In this document: piece after piece, positions 42,667-51,904 of the stretch
Position numbering within the stretch: position 1 is the first letter of the stretch
How the letters are laid out: each line of letters starts with the position of its first letter
DNA from: Vagococcus salmoninarum
GTDB lineage: Bacteria; Bacillota; Bacilli; Lactobacillales; Vagococcaceae
NCBI RefSeq assembly: GCF_003987495.1
Contig: NZ_NGJU01000003.1
Location: 1 to 64,000 of the forward strand
DNA: 64,000 bases
Direction: 5' to 3'
Made by a program: the position numbers and the translations under genes
The notes under the pieces: model-generated
Database searches by the model: none
Seen by the model: the letters and a program-made list of their open reading frames with translations, nothing else
Told to the model about the DNA's origin: nothing

Positions 42667-43491
42667 TCAACTATCGATTTCTTTAGTTGGTTCTTGATGA
42701 CTTTCAGGGGCTTTCCGTTTAGGAATCGTCATTGTTTTTTCCCAATCTTTCATCTCATCAATAAATTTTTTACTTTTTAAATGAATGCCTACAAACTCTT
42801 CGTAAATCATATCAATCGTTTGACGGATATCGACTTTAGTTTCCTCTTTTAGTTCGATACTTTTAATTTGATCTAAACTAATACTAGCAAACAACCGCAT
42901 AAAATGAATGGCTCTTGGGCTGCCATGATAACGCCGCTCATCTAGTTGCCAATGTTTTTGACACAGAACACCTGAATACTGAGAAGAGAAATCAAAAGCT
43001 CCTTGAGTTTCACCACAAACCCCGCATTTTTCCCAATTAAAACTAAAGCCGAAGCGACTTAATAATTGAATTTCAAAAATATTAGTAATAATTTCTGGGT
43101 CTAAGCCTTCGTTTAAGTAAGTTAAGGCTTGTCTTAAAAAACCATATAAAGCTGGATCATACACCCGATCTTCAATTGCGACATCAGCGAGATTTAACAT
43201 GTAAGTGGCATAAGCACTAACGAAGATATCTTGTTGAATCAAAGTATAAGAGGTTGTCTCTTTCGAATCATTTAAGAAAGACAAGCCATCTATTCGAAAC
43301 TCTCCAACATACAAGGCTTCAGTAAAAGGTTGGATAGCTGCTGTAATACTATTATTTGGTCGGTTCGCATTTTTCACGAAAAACATTAACTTACCGTATT
43401 TTTCAGTAAATATTTTGACTAATTTGTCTTTTTCCCGATGATTTCGGGCGAATAAAACTAAGCCTTTCGACTCACCACTACTATTACTCAA
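42667..43491 (-). CDS. recO: DNA repair protein RecO
   Basis: The 274-residue protein has the N-terminal OB fold (GLVLFARNHREKDKLVKIF), the central region and a C-terminal zinc motif CGVCG...LCQKH (about 160-190). It loads RecA on SSB-coated gaps in the RecFOR pathway. I start it at TTG 43491 (GAGG, 8-nt gap); the GTG at 43500 overlaps the RBS. It follows era, as is common in this group. Confidence 0.92.
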   Translation of the reverse strand: MSNSSGESKGLVLFARNHREKDKLVKIFTEKYGKLMFFVKNANRPNNSITAAIQPFTEALYVGEFRIDGLSFLNDSKETTSYTLIQQDIFVSAYATYMLNLADVAIEDRVYDPALYGFLRQALTYLNEGLDPEIITNIFEIQLLSRFGFSFNWEKCGVCGETQGAFDFSSQYSGVLCQKHWQLDERRYHGSPRAIHFMRLFASISLDQIKSIELKEETKVDIRQTIDMIYEEFVGIHLKSKKFIDEMKDWEKTMTIPKRKAPESHQEPTKEIDS

Positions 43492-43562
43492 CCCACTCAC
43501 CTCTTTCTATTGCTCTCTCTATCATACTCTCTTTTAGTCACATAAAACAAGAGAAAGAAAAG

Positions 43563-43590
43563 AGAGTTGATTTAGCATCAACTCCCACTT
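43563..43590 (-). terminator. Weak terminator after era
   Basis: GAGTTGAT/ATCAACTC on the minus strand followed by TCTTTTCTTTC. It may be partial, letting some transcription into recO. Confidence 0.6.
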
Positions 43591-43594
43591 TATC

Positions 43595-44500
43595 TTAGTA
43601 ATCCATCTCACGGTAACCATAATCTTGTAAGTGTTTTTGTTTATCACGCCAATTTTTTTGAACTTTAACCCACAGTTCTAAATAAACACCATTTCCTAAT
43701 AAGTCTTCAATATCTTTACGGGCTTTAATACCGACATCTTTCAACATCTTGCCGCCTTTACCGATAATGATGCCTTTTTGACTTGAGCGTTCAACAATAA
43801 TTGTGGCTTGAATATGAATTTTATCATTTTCATCACGACGCATGTCTTCAACAACAACGGCTACTGAATGTGGAACTTCCTCTCGAGTTAACAATAAAAC
43901 TTTTTCTCGAACTAATTCTGAGACGATGAAATATTCTGGGTGATCCGTCACTTGATCTTCTGGGAAGTATTGCGGCCCTTCTGGCATTTCATTTTCTAAC
44001 AACTCAATCATTTTTTCCACGTTGTTGCCTTCTGTAGCAGAAATCGGCACGATTTCTTTAAAGGTCATTTGTTGTGAATAATCTTCAATAATTGGGAACA
44101 ATTTATCAGGATGAATCGTGTCAATTTTATTGATGACTAAGTATACCGGTGTTTGGTTCATCTTTAAGCGTTCAATGATAAAATCATCGCCACGTCCCCG
44201 TGGTTGCTCAGCACTTACCATAAAGATGATGGCATCCACTTCTCGTAAAGCACTATAAGCTGTTTCAACCATGAAATCACCTAAGCGATGCTTTGGTTTG
44301 TGGATACCTGGTGTATCAATAAAAATGATTTGCGACTCAGGCGTCGTATAGACTCCTTGAATTTTATTACGAGTCGTTTGGGCCTTGTCACTCATAATCG
44401 CAATTTTTTGACGAACGATTCTATTTAGTAATGTTGATTTTCCTACATTTGGACGGCCGATAATGGCAACAAATCCTGATTTATGTTCTTGTGAACTCAT
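43595..44500 (-). CDS. era: GTPase Era (30S assembly)
   Basis: The 301-residue protein has G1 [11 protein letters not shown] (about 15), DTPGIHKP (about 62), NKID (about 124), SATEGNNV and the C-terminal KH domain with [19 protein letters not shown] (about 244-262). It binds the 3' end of 16S rRNA during small-subunit maturation. The surrounding cluster dgkA-ybeY-pgpH-phoH is the conserved ribosome/membrane group. Confidence 0.97.
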   Translation of the reverse strand: MSSQEHKSGFVAIIGRPNVGKSTLLNRIVRQKIAIMSDKAQTTRNKIQGVYTTPESQIIFIDTPGIHKPKHRLGDFMVETAYSALREVDAIIFMVSAEQPRGRGDDFIIERLKMNQTPVYLVINKIDTIHPDKLFPIIEDYSQQMTFKEIVPISATEGNNVEKMIELLENEMPEGPQYFPEDQVTDHPEYFIVSELVREKVLLLTREEVPHSVAVVVEDMRRDENDKIHIQATIIVERSSQKGIIIGKGGKMLKDVGIKARKDIEDLLGNGVYLELWVKVQKNWRDKQKHLQDYGYREMDY

Positions 44501-44537
44501 TTAGTTTCCTCTTTCTTAACTTAAGTATGACGCTTAT

Positions 44538-44948
44538 TTATAAAAACCATTGCCAAATCTTCGGAAGAAATAGTAGTAAACCGACAAAGACTGCAAAACC
44601 GGCTGTTAATAACACGGCAGCTGCAGCCATATCTTTGACTTTCTTTCCGATGGAATGAAAATGATAATCTGTAACCATGTCGACAATATTTTCGACTGTT
44701 GTGTTAATTATTTCCATGACAACGACTAAAAAGATCGCTAAAACTAACCAAAGCCACTCAGGTAAACTTAACTGACAGACTAGACCGGCTAACAAGGCCA
44801 GTCCCCCAAAAATCACATGGCTCCGCATATTTCGCTCTTCTTTAAACACCGTTTTAAAGCCTTGGAGAGCAAATTCTAAAGAAGAGATAAAACTCTTATT
44901 TTTAACAATCTGTTCTTTTTTTTCTTTATCTTGCAAGCCCATAATCAT
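44538..44948 (-). CDS. dgkA: Undecaprenol/diacylglycerol kinase
   Basis: The 136-residue membrane protein has three helices and the DagK signature EIINTTVENIVDMV with the catalytic Glu (about 79-92). In Gram-positives this family phosphorylates undecaprenol, supplying the lipid carrier for wall synthesis. The ATG at 44948 overlaps ybeY (GGAAAG RBS), so the two are coupled. Confidence 0.92.
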   Translation of the reverse strand: MIMGLQDKEKKEQIVKNKSFISSLEFALQGFKTVFKEERNMRSHVIFGGLALLAGLVCQLSLPEWLWLVLAIFLVVVMEIINTTVENIVDMVTDYHFHSIGKKVKDMAAAAVLLTAGFAVFVGLLLFLPKIWQWFL

Positions 44949-45402
44949 TCAGAAGCTTTCCTTGTAATTCAAACATTTCTTTTTCATCTGCTGGCGTCAT
45001 ATGATCGTAGCCGTTCAGATGGAGAAAACCATGAACCGTTAAAAAACCTAGTTCTCTTTCAAAAGAATGTCCGTACTCTTCGGCTTGCTCTTTAGCCTTA
45101 TCGATTGAAATCATAATGTCGCCAATATTTCGCGGCAATTGTTCATCCTCACTTTGGAAAATGACTGGCACTTCATCTTCACCTAATTCTTCTAAAGCAA
45201 AACTAATGACATCAGTGGCTTGATCTTTGCCACGATAATCACGATTAATTACTTGGATGCCTTGATTATCCATTAGTGTTACAGACATCTCGGTATTAGC
45301 TTCTAAAGCTAAGGCTTTGCCTGAAAAACTTAAAATAGCTTCAATTTGGGCTAAAAGTTCCTCAGTCACACTTCCTGTTTCGTCAATAATTGTGATGTCC
45401 AT
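44926..45402 (-). CDS. ybeY: Endoribonuclease YbeY (16S rRNA maturation)
   Basis: The 158-residue metalloprotein has the zinc motif HGFLHLNGYDH (about 124-134), three His that bind the metal. It takes part in 16S 3'-end processing and ribosome quality control. It lies 2 bp after pgpH and overlaps dgkA. Confidence 0.95.
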   Translation of the reverse strand: MDITIIDETGSVTEELLAQIEAILSFSGKALALEANTEMSVTLMDNQGIQVINRDYRGKDQATDVISFALEELGEDEVPVIFQSEDEQLPRNIGDIMISIDKAKEQAEEYGHSFERELGFLTVHGFLHLNGYDHMTPADEKEMFELQGKLLNDYGLAR

Positions 45403-45404
45403 AA

Positions 45405-47606
45405 TTATACTCTCGCTTCCTGTTCTTTCTTCATTTCTTCAGCTTCCGACTTCATTTTCGGGTATTTAATTCTTGAATGGAACGTGCTACATAAGCCATT
45501 GATTAATGACTTTTCAACAATTCTAATTTCAGCCATTGTTAAGCCTGTCTCATCAAGCTGGCCGTCTAATAACCGGTTTTTTATTAAGTCATTAACAAAT
45601 TTTTTGATTTTATCATTCGTAGGGTGATCCATTGCTCGCACAGCAGCTTCACAAGTGTCAGCTAAACTAACTACCCCAGCTTCTTTAGTTAAAGGCCGTG
45701 GCCCTGGATAACGGAACTCTTGCTCTTCTGTCTCTGGATTACGCTCTTTGGCTTTTGAGTAAAAGAAGCCCATCAACGTTGTCCCATGATGTTGTTGACA
45801 AACATCGATAACTAGCTGAGGCATGTTTTCTTTTTGTAAAATTTTAACTCCTTCAGTAACATGGCTAAAGATAATTTCTTTACTGTCTTCTGGCAACAAG
45901 AAATTATGAGGATTTTCTGCCCCGTCAGGTAAGTTTTCAACGAAGAAGTTAGCATGCTTGATTTTGCCAATGTCGTGGTAGTAACAAGCCACTCGTGTTA
46001 ATAATGAGCGACCACCAATATCAGCAACTGCATTCGCACTTAAACTAGCTACCATCATACTATGATGATAAGTTCCCGGTGCTTCTTCTAGTAACTTTTT
46101 AAGTAAAGGATGATTTGGATTACTTAATTCATTTAAAACTAAGACACTGTCATCGTTTAACATTAACTCAATATACGGATGGAGACCGACTGACATCAAG
46201 TAAGCAAAGCCGCCACCTAGTAGTGAACAAAGTAATGTCGTTAACGTTTTAGGATCAGCAAATTCCATCCCTTGGTAGGTTGCTACTACAAAGACGAACA
46301 ACGTTGGAAAGACAATCAACCATAAAGCAGCTGCTCCTAATTGACGACCAATTCGTTCCCGTTTAATTAATGTCGCCATTAAACCAGTGAACATATAAGT
46401 AATAGTAATTAACACCATAGTACTCGTTCCTAATAAATCATAGAAAACAAACATCGAAAAGGCAACTTGAAACAAGGCCCCCATGATACTTGCCCGACGA
46501 TTGATGAATAAGTTTAAGACGAGGGGTGTAAAGGCTGCTGGAAAGAGCATTGGGACAAATGAAGAGGCTTCGGTTTGAAATAACTGCAAAGCTTTCATTA
46601 CGACAATCCCGACTAACATCATAAAGACATAAAACGTCGTAAAGCGGACTTTCTTCTCAACACCTGTTGTATGAAAAACTAAGTAGCCTAAAACAATTAA
46701 TTGTAAGGCAATTAAAGAACCTAAGGCTACGATTGGAAAGATTGACGGTTCCCGACTAGTTAAGCCGAGTAATTCAAGTTTTTGAATGGCTCGAGTGTCG
46801 ATTTGGACCCCTTCACGAACAATCACTTCCCCTTGATAAATCATCACTGGCTTAATATTGCTTTTTGCTTGTTCTCGCAGTTCTTCGGTTTTCTTATCAT
46901 TGGCGGCTTCATTGACAACTAAGCCGCGGTTCACAATGTATTTAACTAACTGTTGGAGTTGCGTATTTAATTCTAAATATTGAATGTCATCTGTCGCTTT
47001 TTGACGAATTACCCCTAGAGTACTACTGCGAATCGGTTCTGACATATTCGTTTCAACTAGCTTAACGCCATTTTCCCGAACAGCTTTGAGCTCATCTTCA
47101 GTAATATCAAAAATCCCTTCATAAAAGACGGTGGGGAACCCTTGATAAAAGGCAATGTCATCTTGGTTAATCGATTCGAACTTCTTCTTTAACGCTGCAA
47201 CTTTTTCTTCTTTCGTTGCTGGTCGAACAGCGTCTTTTTCTTTTTCTTTAGCGGCATTACGTTTTTGCTGATACTCTTTATCTGCATCAACATTGACTTC
47301 CGAAACTAAAGCGAATAATTGGTTAATTAATTCCCCTTGTTTCTTGCCGATTTCTTTGTCGTAATTGTATTCTGGACTGATTGCTTCAGCGGCTAACCGT
47401 TTCTTTTCTTCTGTTTCATAACGGTTTTCAATTGTTTTATTCGCTCTAATCGTTTCTTCTGCCAGTTGGCCTTCATTGATTGAGACAGCTTTTGGTCGCA
47501 CGTTATTGTATAACAACACAAAACACAAGACAGCAAAAACAACACCTAAGCCAATCATGTATTTACGGCCAAGTTTCTTTTGCATTGAACTAAAATCTAA
47601 TTTCAT
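45405..47606 (-). CDS. pgpH: HD-family membrane phosphodiesterase PgpH (c-di-AMP hydrolase)
   Basis: The 733-residue protein has an N-terminal helix (about 16-33), a large outside 7TMR-HDED domain (about 50-300), seven membrane helices (about 300-490), and a C-terminal HD domain with HHSMMVASLSANAVADIGG, ACYYHDIGKIKHANFFVE and HVTEGVKIL plus QQHHGTT. Its Listeria and B. subtilis counterparts hydrolyse c-di-AMP. Adjacent to phoH as usual. Confidence 0.93.
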   Translation of the reverse strand: MKLDFSSMQKKLGRKYMIGLGVVFAVLCFVLLYNNVRPKAVSINEGQLAEETIRANKTIENRYETEEKKRLAAEAISPEYNYDKEIGKKQGELINQLFALVSEVNVDADKEYQQKRNAAKEKEKDAVRPATKEEKVAALKKKFESINQDDIAFYQGFPTVFYEGIFDITEDELKAVRENGVKLVETNMSEPIRSSTLGVIRQKATDDIQYLELNTQLQQLVKYIVNRGLVVNEAANDKKTEELREQAKSNIKPVMIYQGEVIVREGVQIDTRAIQKLELLGLTSREPSIFPIVALGSLIALQLIVLGYLVFHTTGVEKKVRFTTFYVFMMLVGIVVMKALQLFQTEASSFVPMLFPAAFTPLVLNLFINRRASIMGALFQVAFSMFVFYDLLGTSTMVLITITYMFTGLMATLIKRERIGRQLGAAALWLIVFPTLFVFVVATYQGMEFADPKTLTTLLCSLLGGGFAYLMSVGLHPYIELMLNDDSVLVLNELSNPNHPLLKKLLEEAPGTYHHSMMVASLSANAVADIGGRSLLTRVACYYHDIGKIKHANFFVENLPDGAENPHNFLLPEDSKEIIFSHVTEGVKILQKENMPQLVIDVCQQHHGTTLMGFFYSKAKERNPETEEQEFRYPGPRPLTKEAGVVSLADTCEAAVRAMDHPTNDKIKKFVNDLIKNRLLDGQLDETGLTMAEIRIVEKSLINGLCSTFHSRIKYPKMKSEAEEMKKEQEARV

Positions 47607-47681
47607 GATTAAACTCCTTACTGCTCCATTCTAAAAAAATAAATACGAGCACCTTTCAAGTTTTTCACTGAAAGTTGCCAG

Positions 47682-48647
47682 TTATTTAGTCTCTTCTTCA
47701 TAAGCGTCAATTATTTCTGCTACAACTGGGTGTCGCACAACATCACTTGATTCAAATTTTACGAAACCAATTTTTTTAATGTGATTTAATGTTTTTTGGC
47801 CATGAACTAAGCCACTAGTAACGCCTCGCGGTAAATCAATTTGCGAAATATCGCCGTTGACAATCATCTTGGAATTAAAACCAAGGCGCGTAAGAAACAT
47901 CTTCATTTGAGCAATTGTCGTATTTTGCGCCTCATCTAAAATAACAAAAGAATCTTCAAGTGTTCGCCCACGCATATAAGCTAGGGGGGCGATTTCGATG
48001 ACCCCTCGTTCCATTAAGCGATTCGTATGATCCATGCCAAAAACAGCGTGTAAGGCGTCATAGACTGGTCGTAGATACGGATCCACTTTCTCTTTCAAGT
48101 CCCCTGGTAGGAAGCCTAAGCTTTCCCCTGCTTCAACGGCTGGTCGCGTTAAGACAATCTTTTGAACTTCGCCCCGCTTTAAAGCCGCAACTGCCATAAC
48201 AACTGCCAAAAAAGTTTTGCCGGTTCCAGCTGGTCCGATACCAAAAGTCACATCCCGGGCTTTAATCATTTCCACATATTGTTTTTGCCCATAATTTTTC
48301 ACCCGGATAGATTTACCATCTTTATCTTTAATAATTTCACCGTCGTACATATCTGTAAAGTACTCAAGGGTTCCTTTATCAGCCATCTTTAATGCCGTGA
48401 CAACATCCGGTGTACTGATTGGAATTTTTCGTAAAATTAACTGCTGTAATTTTTTAAAAATATCAATCACAATTTGAACAGGTAATTCAGAGCCGGTCAC
48501 TTGAATAATTTCTCCACGAGTCAGAATAGTAACGTGCTGATTCTCTTCAATCAATTTTAAATGTTTATCATGAGTCCCCAAAAGTTGGGCAGCTTCATCC
48601 TGACTATTTAATTTAATTTCTAAAGACACATTTGTTTGTTCTATCAA
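47682..48647 (-). CDS. phoH: PhoH-like ATPase
   Basis: The 321-residue protein has an N-terminal KH-like region and a P-loop ATPase core: FGIGPAGTGKTFLAVVMAV (about 135), EAGESLGFLPGD, VILDEAQNTT (about 236) and NGDISQIDLPRG. PhoH proteins are RNA-linked ATPases found beside ybeY. The start appears to be TTG 48647 (GGAGC about 11 bases upstream). Confidence 0.93.
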   Translation of the reverse strand: MIEQTNVSLEIKLNSQDEAAQLLGTHDKHLKLIEENQHVTILTRGEIIQVTGSELPVQIVIDIFKKLQQLILRKIPISTPDVVTALKMADKGTLEYFTDMYDGEIIKDKDGKSIRVKNYGQKQYVEMIKARDVTFGIGPAGTGKTFLAVVMAVAALKRGEVQKIVLTRPAVEAGESLGFLPGDLKEKVDPYLRPVYDALHAVFGMDHTNRLMERGVIEIAPLAYMRGRTLEDSFVILDEAQNTTIAQMKMFLTRLGFNSKMIVNGDISQIDLPRGVTSGLVHGQKTLNHIKKIGFVKFESSDVVRHPVVAEIIDAYEEETK

Positions 48648-48773
48648 AAAAAGAACAGCTCCTTTTTTTATAATAATCGCGATACTACCTCAAATAATAC
48701 CACACTTTCGATTATCCTAAAAGAATCTTTCTTTTTTTAGCTTGCTTTCCTCATGAAATAGCTATGATTGCAT

Positions 48774-48808
48774 CAAAAAAACCAACAGGATTACTCCCAT
48801 TGGTTTCT
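48774..48808 (-). terminator. Terminator after yqeY
   Basis: AACCAA/TTGGTT with loop GGGAGTAATCCTG, followed by seven T on the minus strand. Confidence 0.75.
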
Positions 48809-48811
48809 ATG

Positions 48812-49261
48812 TTATTTCTGTTGTAATAATTCCTTGACCATCCCATTGACTAAGTTACCATCAGCTTTGCCTTTAACTTTCGGCATAACGGCTCCCATGA
48901 CTTTCCCAAACTCTGCTTGAGAGGTTGCTCCAGTCGCGGCAATCGCCTCACTGACAATTTGACGAACCTCAGATTCATCTAGTTGTTTTGGTAAATAGTT
49001 TTCGACAATAGTGATGCCCGCTTTTACTGTTTCAATCAAATCATCTCGACCAGCTTTTCCGTATTCAGTTATTGAATCACGGCGTTGCTTCATCTCTCGA
49101 GCTAAGACTGTCACTTCCTCATCGGTCGTTAAATCTTCGCCTTTAGCGATTTGTTCGTTTTGAACAGAAGCTTTTAACAATCTAAGAACATCTAAAGCTG
49201 GTTTATCTTTAGCTCTCATAGCTGTTTTTATATCTTCATTCAATTGGGTAAGAAGCGACAT
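48812..49261 (-). CDS. yqeY: GatB/YqeY domain protein
   Basis: The 149-residue helical protein matches the YqeY family along its length (SLLTQLNEDIKTAMRAKDK, LRLLKASVQNEQIAKGE, and ENYLPKQLDESEVRQIV, ending in the tRNA-binding-like helical bundle KVKGKADGNLVNGMVKELL). It resembles the GatB tail domain; its role is probably linked to tRNA-dependent amidation or translation. ATG 49261 has GGAGC nine bases upstream. It follows rpsU by 25 bp, a conserved pair. Confidence 0.92.
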   Translation of the reverse strand: MSLLTQLNEDIKTAMRAKDKPALDVLRLLKASVQNEQIAKGEDLTTDEEVTVLAREMKQRRDSITEYGKAGRDDLIETVKAGITIVENYLPKQLDESEVRQIVSEAIAATGATSQAEFGKVMGAVMPKVKGKADGNLVNGMVKELLQQK

Positions 49262-49286
49262 TAGGATCAGCTCCAATCATTGAAAA

Positions 49287-49463
49287 CTAGAATTTCTTAC
49301 GTTTTCTCGCGGCTTCAGATTTCTTCTTACGCTTCACACTTGGTTTTTCGTAATACTCACGTTTGCGGTATTCTTGCAAAGTACCAGTTTTTGAAACGGA
49401 ACGTTTGAAGCGACGAAGAGCATCATCAAGAGATTCATTTTTCTTAACAACTGTTTTTGACAT
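49287..49463 (-). CDS. rpsU: Ribosomal protein bS21
   Basis: The 58-residue basic protein reads [20 protein letters not shown] and ends in [14 protein letters not shown], the standard bS21 sequence pattern. It is a late-binding protein of the small subunit near the anti-Shine-Dalgarno region. ATG 49463 has a GGGGGGAGGG RBS. A strong promoter lies about 90 bp upstream. Confidence 0.97.
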   Translation of the reverse strand: MSKTVVKKNESLDDALRRFKRSVSKTGTLQEYRKREYYEKPSVKRKKKSEAARKRKKF

Positions 49464-49550
49464 ACAAATTCCCTCCCCCCGTGCTTAAAAAGTAACCGTT
49501 TTTCCTGTCACAAGTCATAAAACCGGACAACAAAAAACTGTTCTCTTAAC

Positions 49551-49579
49551 ATTATAGCGAATCTATTTTTTTACGTCAA
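49551..49579 (-). promoter_or_regulatory. Promoter of rpsU-yqeY
   Basis: TTGACG (49574-49579), 17-bp spacer, TATAAT (49551-49556) on the minus strand. Confidence 0.85.
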
Positions 49580-49616
49580 CTATCTTTCGCGATCTTTTTA
49601 ATTATTTCTAGTTTTT

Positions 49617-50051
49617 TTAGTTATTTTTTAAACATTTTTCGCATTTCCCTAAAATTTCGAAGCGATGGCTTTCAATTAAACAGCCGGCTAATTGCTCTTT
49701 AAAGTAATCCATCGGACACATGGCAATTTCTCGGGTCGCCCCACAAGACGTACAAATAAAATGATGATGATGGCCGTGTTCGTGATGATTGCAATGAAAT
49801 TTAAACTTTTTTTCACCACTTAGCTCTGTTTCTTCTAATAAGTGGATATCAGAAAAATCTTTTAAGTTACGGTAAATGGTATCATAACTAATTCCAGCAT
49901 ATTGCTGATTCATAAACTCGTAAACTTCTTTAGCACTCGTGTACTTATCTTCACTCATTAAAAAAGTTAGCATTGCTTCACGTTTCTTTGTGTATTTATA
50001 GCCTTGTTCTTTCATAACGGCTAGTGCTTCAACAATTCGATTATCTTCCAT
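49617..50051 (-). CDS. zur: Zinc uptake regulator Zur (Fur family)
   Basis: The 144-residue protein has the Fur-fold winged helix (YKYTKKREAMLTFLMSEDKY, then GISYDTIYRNLKDFSDIHLL) and a zinc-rich dimerisation domain with HCNHHEHGHHHHFICTSCG and the CxxC pair CEKC. The segments YKYTKKRE and ETELSGEKKFKFHC are close to B. subtilis Zur, which represses zinc uptake genes when zinc is plentiful. It is separate in sequence from the perR pseudogene, and intact. It is divergent from ppsR. Confidence 0.85.
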   Translation of the reverse strand: MEDNRIVEALAVMKEQGYKYTKKREAMLTFLMSEDKYTSAKEVYEFMNQQYAGISYDTIYRNLKDFSDIHLLEETELSGEKKFKFHCNHHEHGHHHHFICTSCGATREIAMCPMDYFKEQLAGCLIESHRFEILGKCEKCLKNN

Positions 50052-50123
50052 TTGAAATCAGCCCTTCCCTCTCTCAACTATGCTATAATATTAATTGAAT
50101 AAAATCAAGGAAGGGACTTACTT

Positions 50124-50951
50124 ATGACTAAAAAACCGATTTTTATTTATATTATTTCTGATTCTGCTGGGGAAACAGCCTCAAAATTGGCTCAAGCTTC
50201 AGTGGCCCAGTATGAAACATCAGATATTACCTTAGTCCGCAACACTTTCGTTCAAGAAGAAGCCGATTTATTAACATCTTTAGAAGATGCCCTAGCTGAT
50301 AACGCCATGGTCGTCCATACGATGATTTCTGAAGAGTTTGTTAAAATCGCCAATAGTTTTTGCCATGAACATAATTTATTTTGCATGGATCTATTGTCGC
50401 CTTTAGTTAATGAGATTGCTCGTCGTTCAGATATTAAGCCTAATCGCGTCGCTGGTGCCGTACATTCCCTGGATCAAAACTATTTCAGCCGCATTAATGC
50501 AATGGAATTTGCTGTTAAGTATGATGATGGGAAAGACCCAAAAGGTTTCTTAGAAGCTGACATCGTCTTATTAGGAGTCTCTCGGACTTCTAAAACACCT
50601 TTAAGCTTATTTTTAGCAAATAAAAATTTAAAAGTTGCCAACTTACCTTTAATTCCTCAAGCCCATATTCCTAAACAGCTTTGGGAAGTTGACCCTAAAA
50701 AAATTGTTGGTCTCACAAACAATCCGAGTATTTTAAACAAAATTCGCCAAGAACGCATGAAAGCTTACGGTTTAAATCCTGAAACTGCTTATTCAAACAT
50801 TGATAAAATTAAAGAAGAGTTAACTTTCGCAGCTGACCTCTATCAGAAACTTGATTGCCTCGTCATCAATGTGGCTGACTTATCAATTGAAGAAACAGCC
50901 TCTATCATTCTTGACAGCTTAGATTTACAAGAACATAGTTATTACGGATAA
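50124..50951 (+). CDS. ppsR: Pyruvate, phosphate dikinase regulatory protein (DUF299 kinase/phosphorylase)
   Basis: The 275-residue protein has the P-loop-like GVSRTSKTPLSLFLANKNLK (about 150-168) and N-terminal IYIISDSAGETA of the DUF299 family. These enzymes switch PPDK or PEP synthase by ADP-dependent phosphorylation and phosphorolysis; in Firmicutes without PPDK the YqfL branch may act on another target. It is divergent from zur and ends in a terminator shared with thrB. Confidence 0.9.
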   Translation: MTKKPIFIYIISDSAGETASKLAQASVAQYETSDITLVRNTFVQEEADLLTSLEDALADNAMVVHTMISEEFVKIANSFCHEHNLFCMDLLSPLVNEIARRSDIKPNRVAGAVHSLDQNYFSRINAMEFAVKYDDGKDPKGFLEADIVLLGVSRTSKTPLSLFLANKNLKVANLPLIPQAHIPKQLWEVDPKKIVGLTNNPSILNKIRQERMKAYGLNPETAYSNIDKIKEELTFAADLYQKLDCLVINVADLSIEETASIILDSLDLQEHSYYG

Positions 50952-50977
50952 GTTACCATCTAACTATATTAATTCAT

Positions 50978-51015
50978 AAAAAAAGCTGTGACTTCTAATA
51001 GTCACAGCTTTTTTG
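50978..51015. terminator. Bidirectional terminator between ppsR and thrB
   Basis: AAAAAAGCTGTGACT and its complement AGTCACAGCTTTTTT around a TCTAAT loop; it serves both convergent genes. Confidence 0.93.
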
Positions 51016-51019
51016 CTAC

Positions 51020-51880
51020 TTAATAAACTTGAATGCCTTCTTTATCGATGGCTAAAACTTCCACTCGTCCTTTAAGCTTTAATTCTCTAATCTGAGCAAC
51101 TAAGGCTTCAGTTTTTTCATAAGGTGAAAATGTCAAAATCGTTGGCCCTGCGCCACTTAAGACCGTGGCGTAAGCGCCGACTTGTTGGCTGACTTTTCTA
51201 ATTGGCGCTAAATAAGGTACTAAGTGTCCTCGATATTTTTCATGCCACAAGTCCCGTTCCATCATTTTACCTGCCAAAGGTAAGTTACCATTTAAGACCG
51301 CACCAATCATCACATTACTGATACTACTAGCCGTTACCGCTTCTTGGTAATCAAGAGTTTTCGGTAAGACGTCTCGACTTTCACTCGTTAATAATTCTTG
51401 GTTTGGAATAAAGACAATTAAATCACAATCTGGAAAATGATGTTTGACACTGCTAACTTCCCGTTGATCATAACTTGCTACAACAAAGCCGCCGTAAATT
51501 GCTGGAGCGACATTATCAGGATGACCTTCTAACTCTGTCGCAATTCGTAATTTTTCACTGCGAGACAAGCCTAAGCCGCCTTCTCGATTAGCTAGTTCAA
51601 TACCGGCAATAATTGCACTGGAGCTACTACCTAAGCCCCGGGAAGGTGGGATATCCGTTTGCATTTTCATTGATCGAGGGGCTAAGTCTGGCTTTAATTT
51701 CAAGGCTGTTTCAATAATTAAATTACTGGCGTCACTAGGAATCCCTGCCAAACTATGTTCGATATGCCATGTTTCAGCCAAATCACCTGTGTCTAAATGT
51801 AAGTATAAAGATAAGCCTATGCCACATGAGTCAAAACCACAACCTAAATTGGCACTAGTCGCTGGTATTCTAATTTTCAT
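51020..51880 (-). CDS. thrB: Homoserine kinase
   Basis: The 286-residue GHMP kinase starts with RIPATSANLGCGFDSCGIGL and has the ATP loop PPSRGLGSSSSAIIAGIELA (about 88) and the C-terminal VLSGAGPTILTF. It phosphorylates homoserine for threonine synthesis. It follows hom by 24 bp; thrC is not in the window. Confidence 0.95.
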   Translation of the reverse strand: MKIRIPATSANLGCGFDSCGIGLSLYLHLDTGDLAETWHIEHSLAGIPSDASNLIIETALKLKPDLAPRSMKMQTDIPPSRGLGSSSSAIIAGIELANREGGLGLSRSEKLRIATELEGHPDNVAPAIYGGFVVASYDQREVSSVKHHFPDCDLIVFIPNQELLTSESRDVLPKTLDYQEAVTASSISNVMIGAVLNGNLPLAGKMMERDLWHEKYRGHLVPYLAPIRKVSQQVGAYATVLSGAGPTILTFSPYEKTEALVAQIRELKLKGRVEVLAIDKEGIQVY

Positions 51881-51904
51881 CTATTATCACATGCTTTCAT
51901 TCAT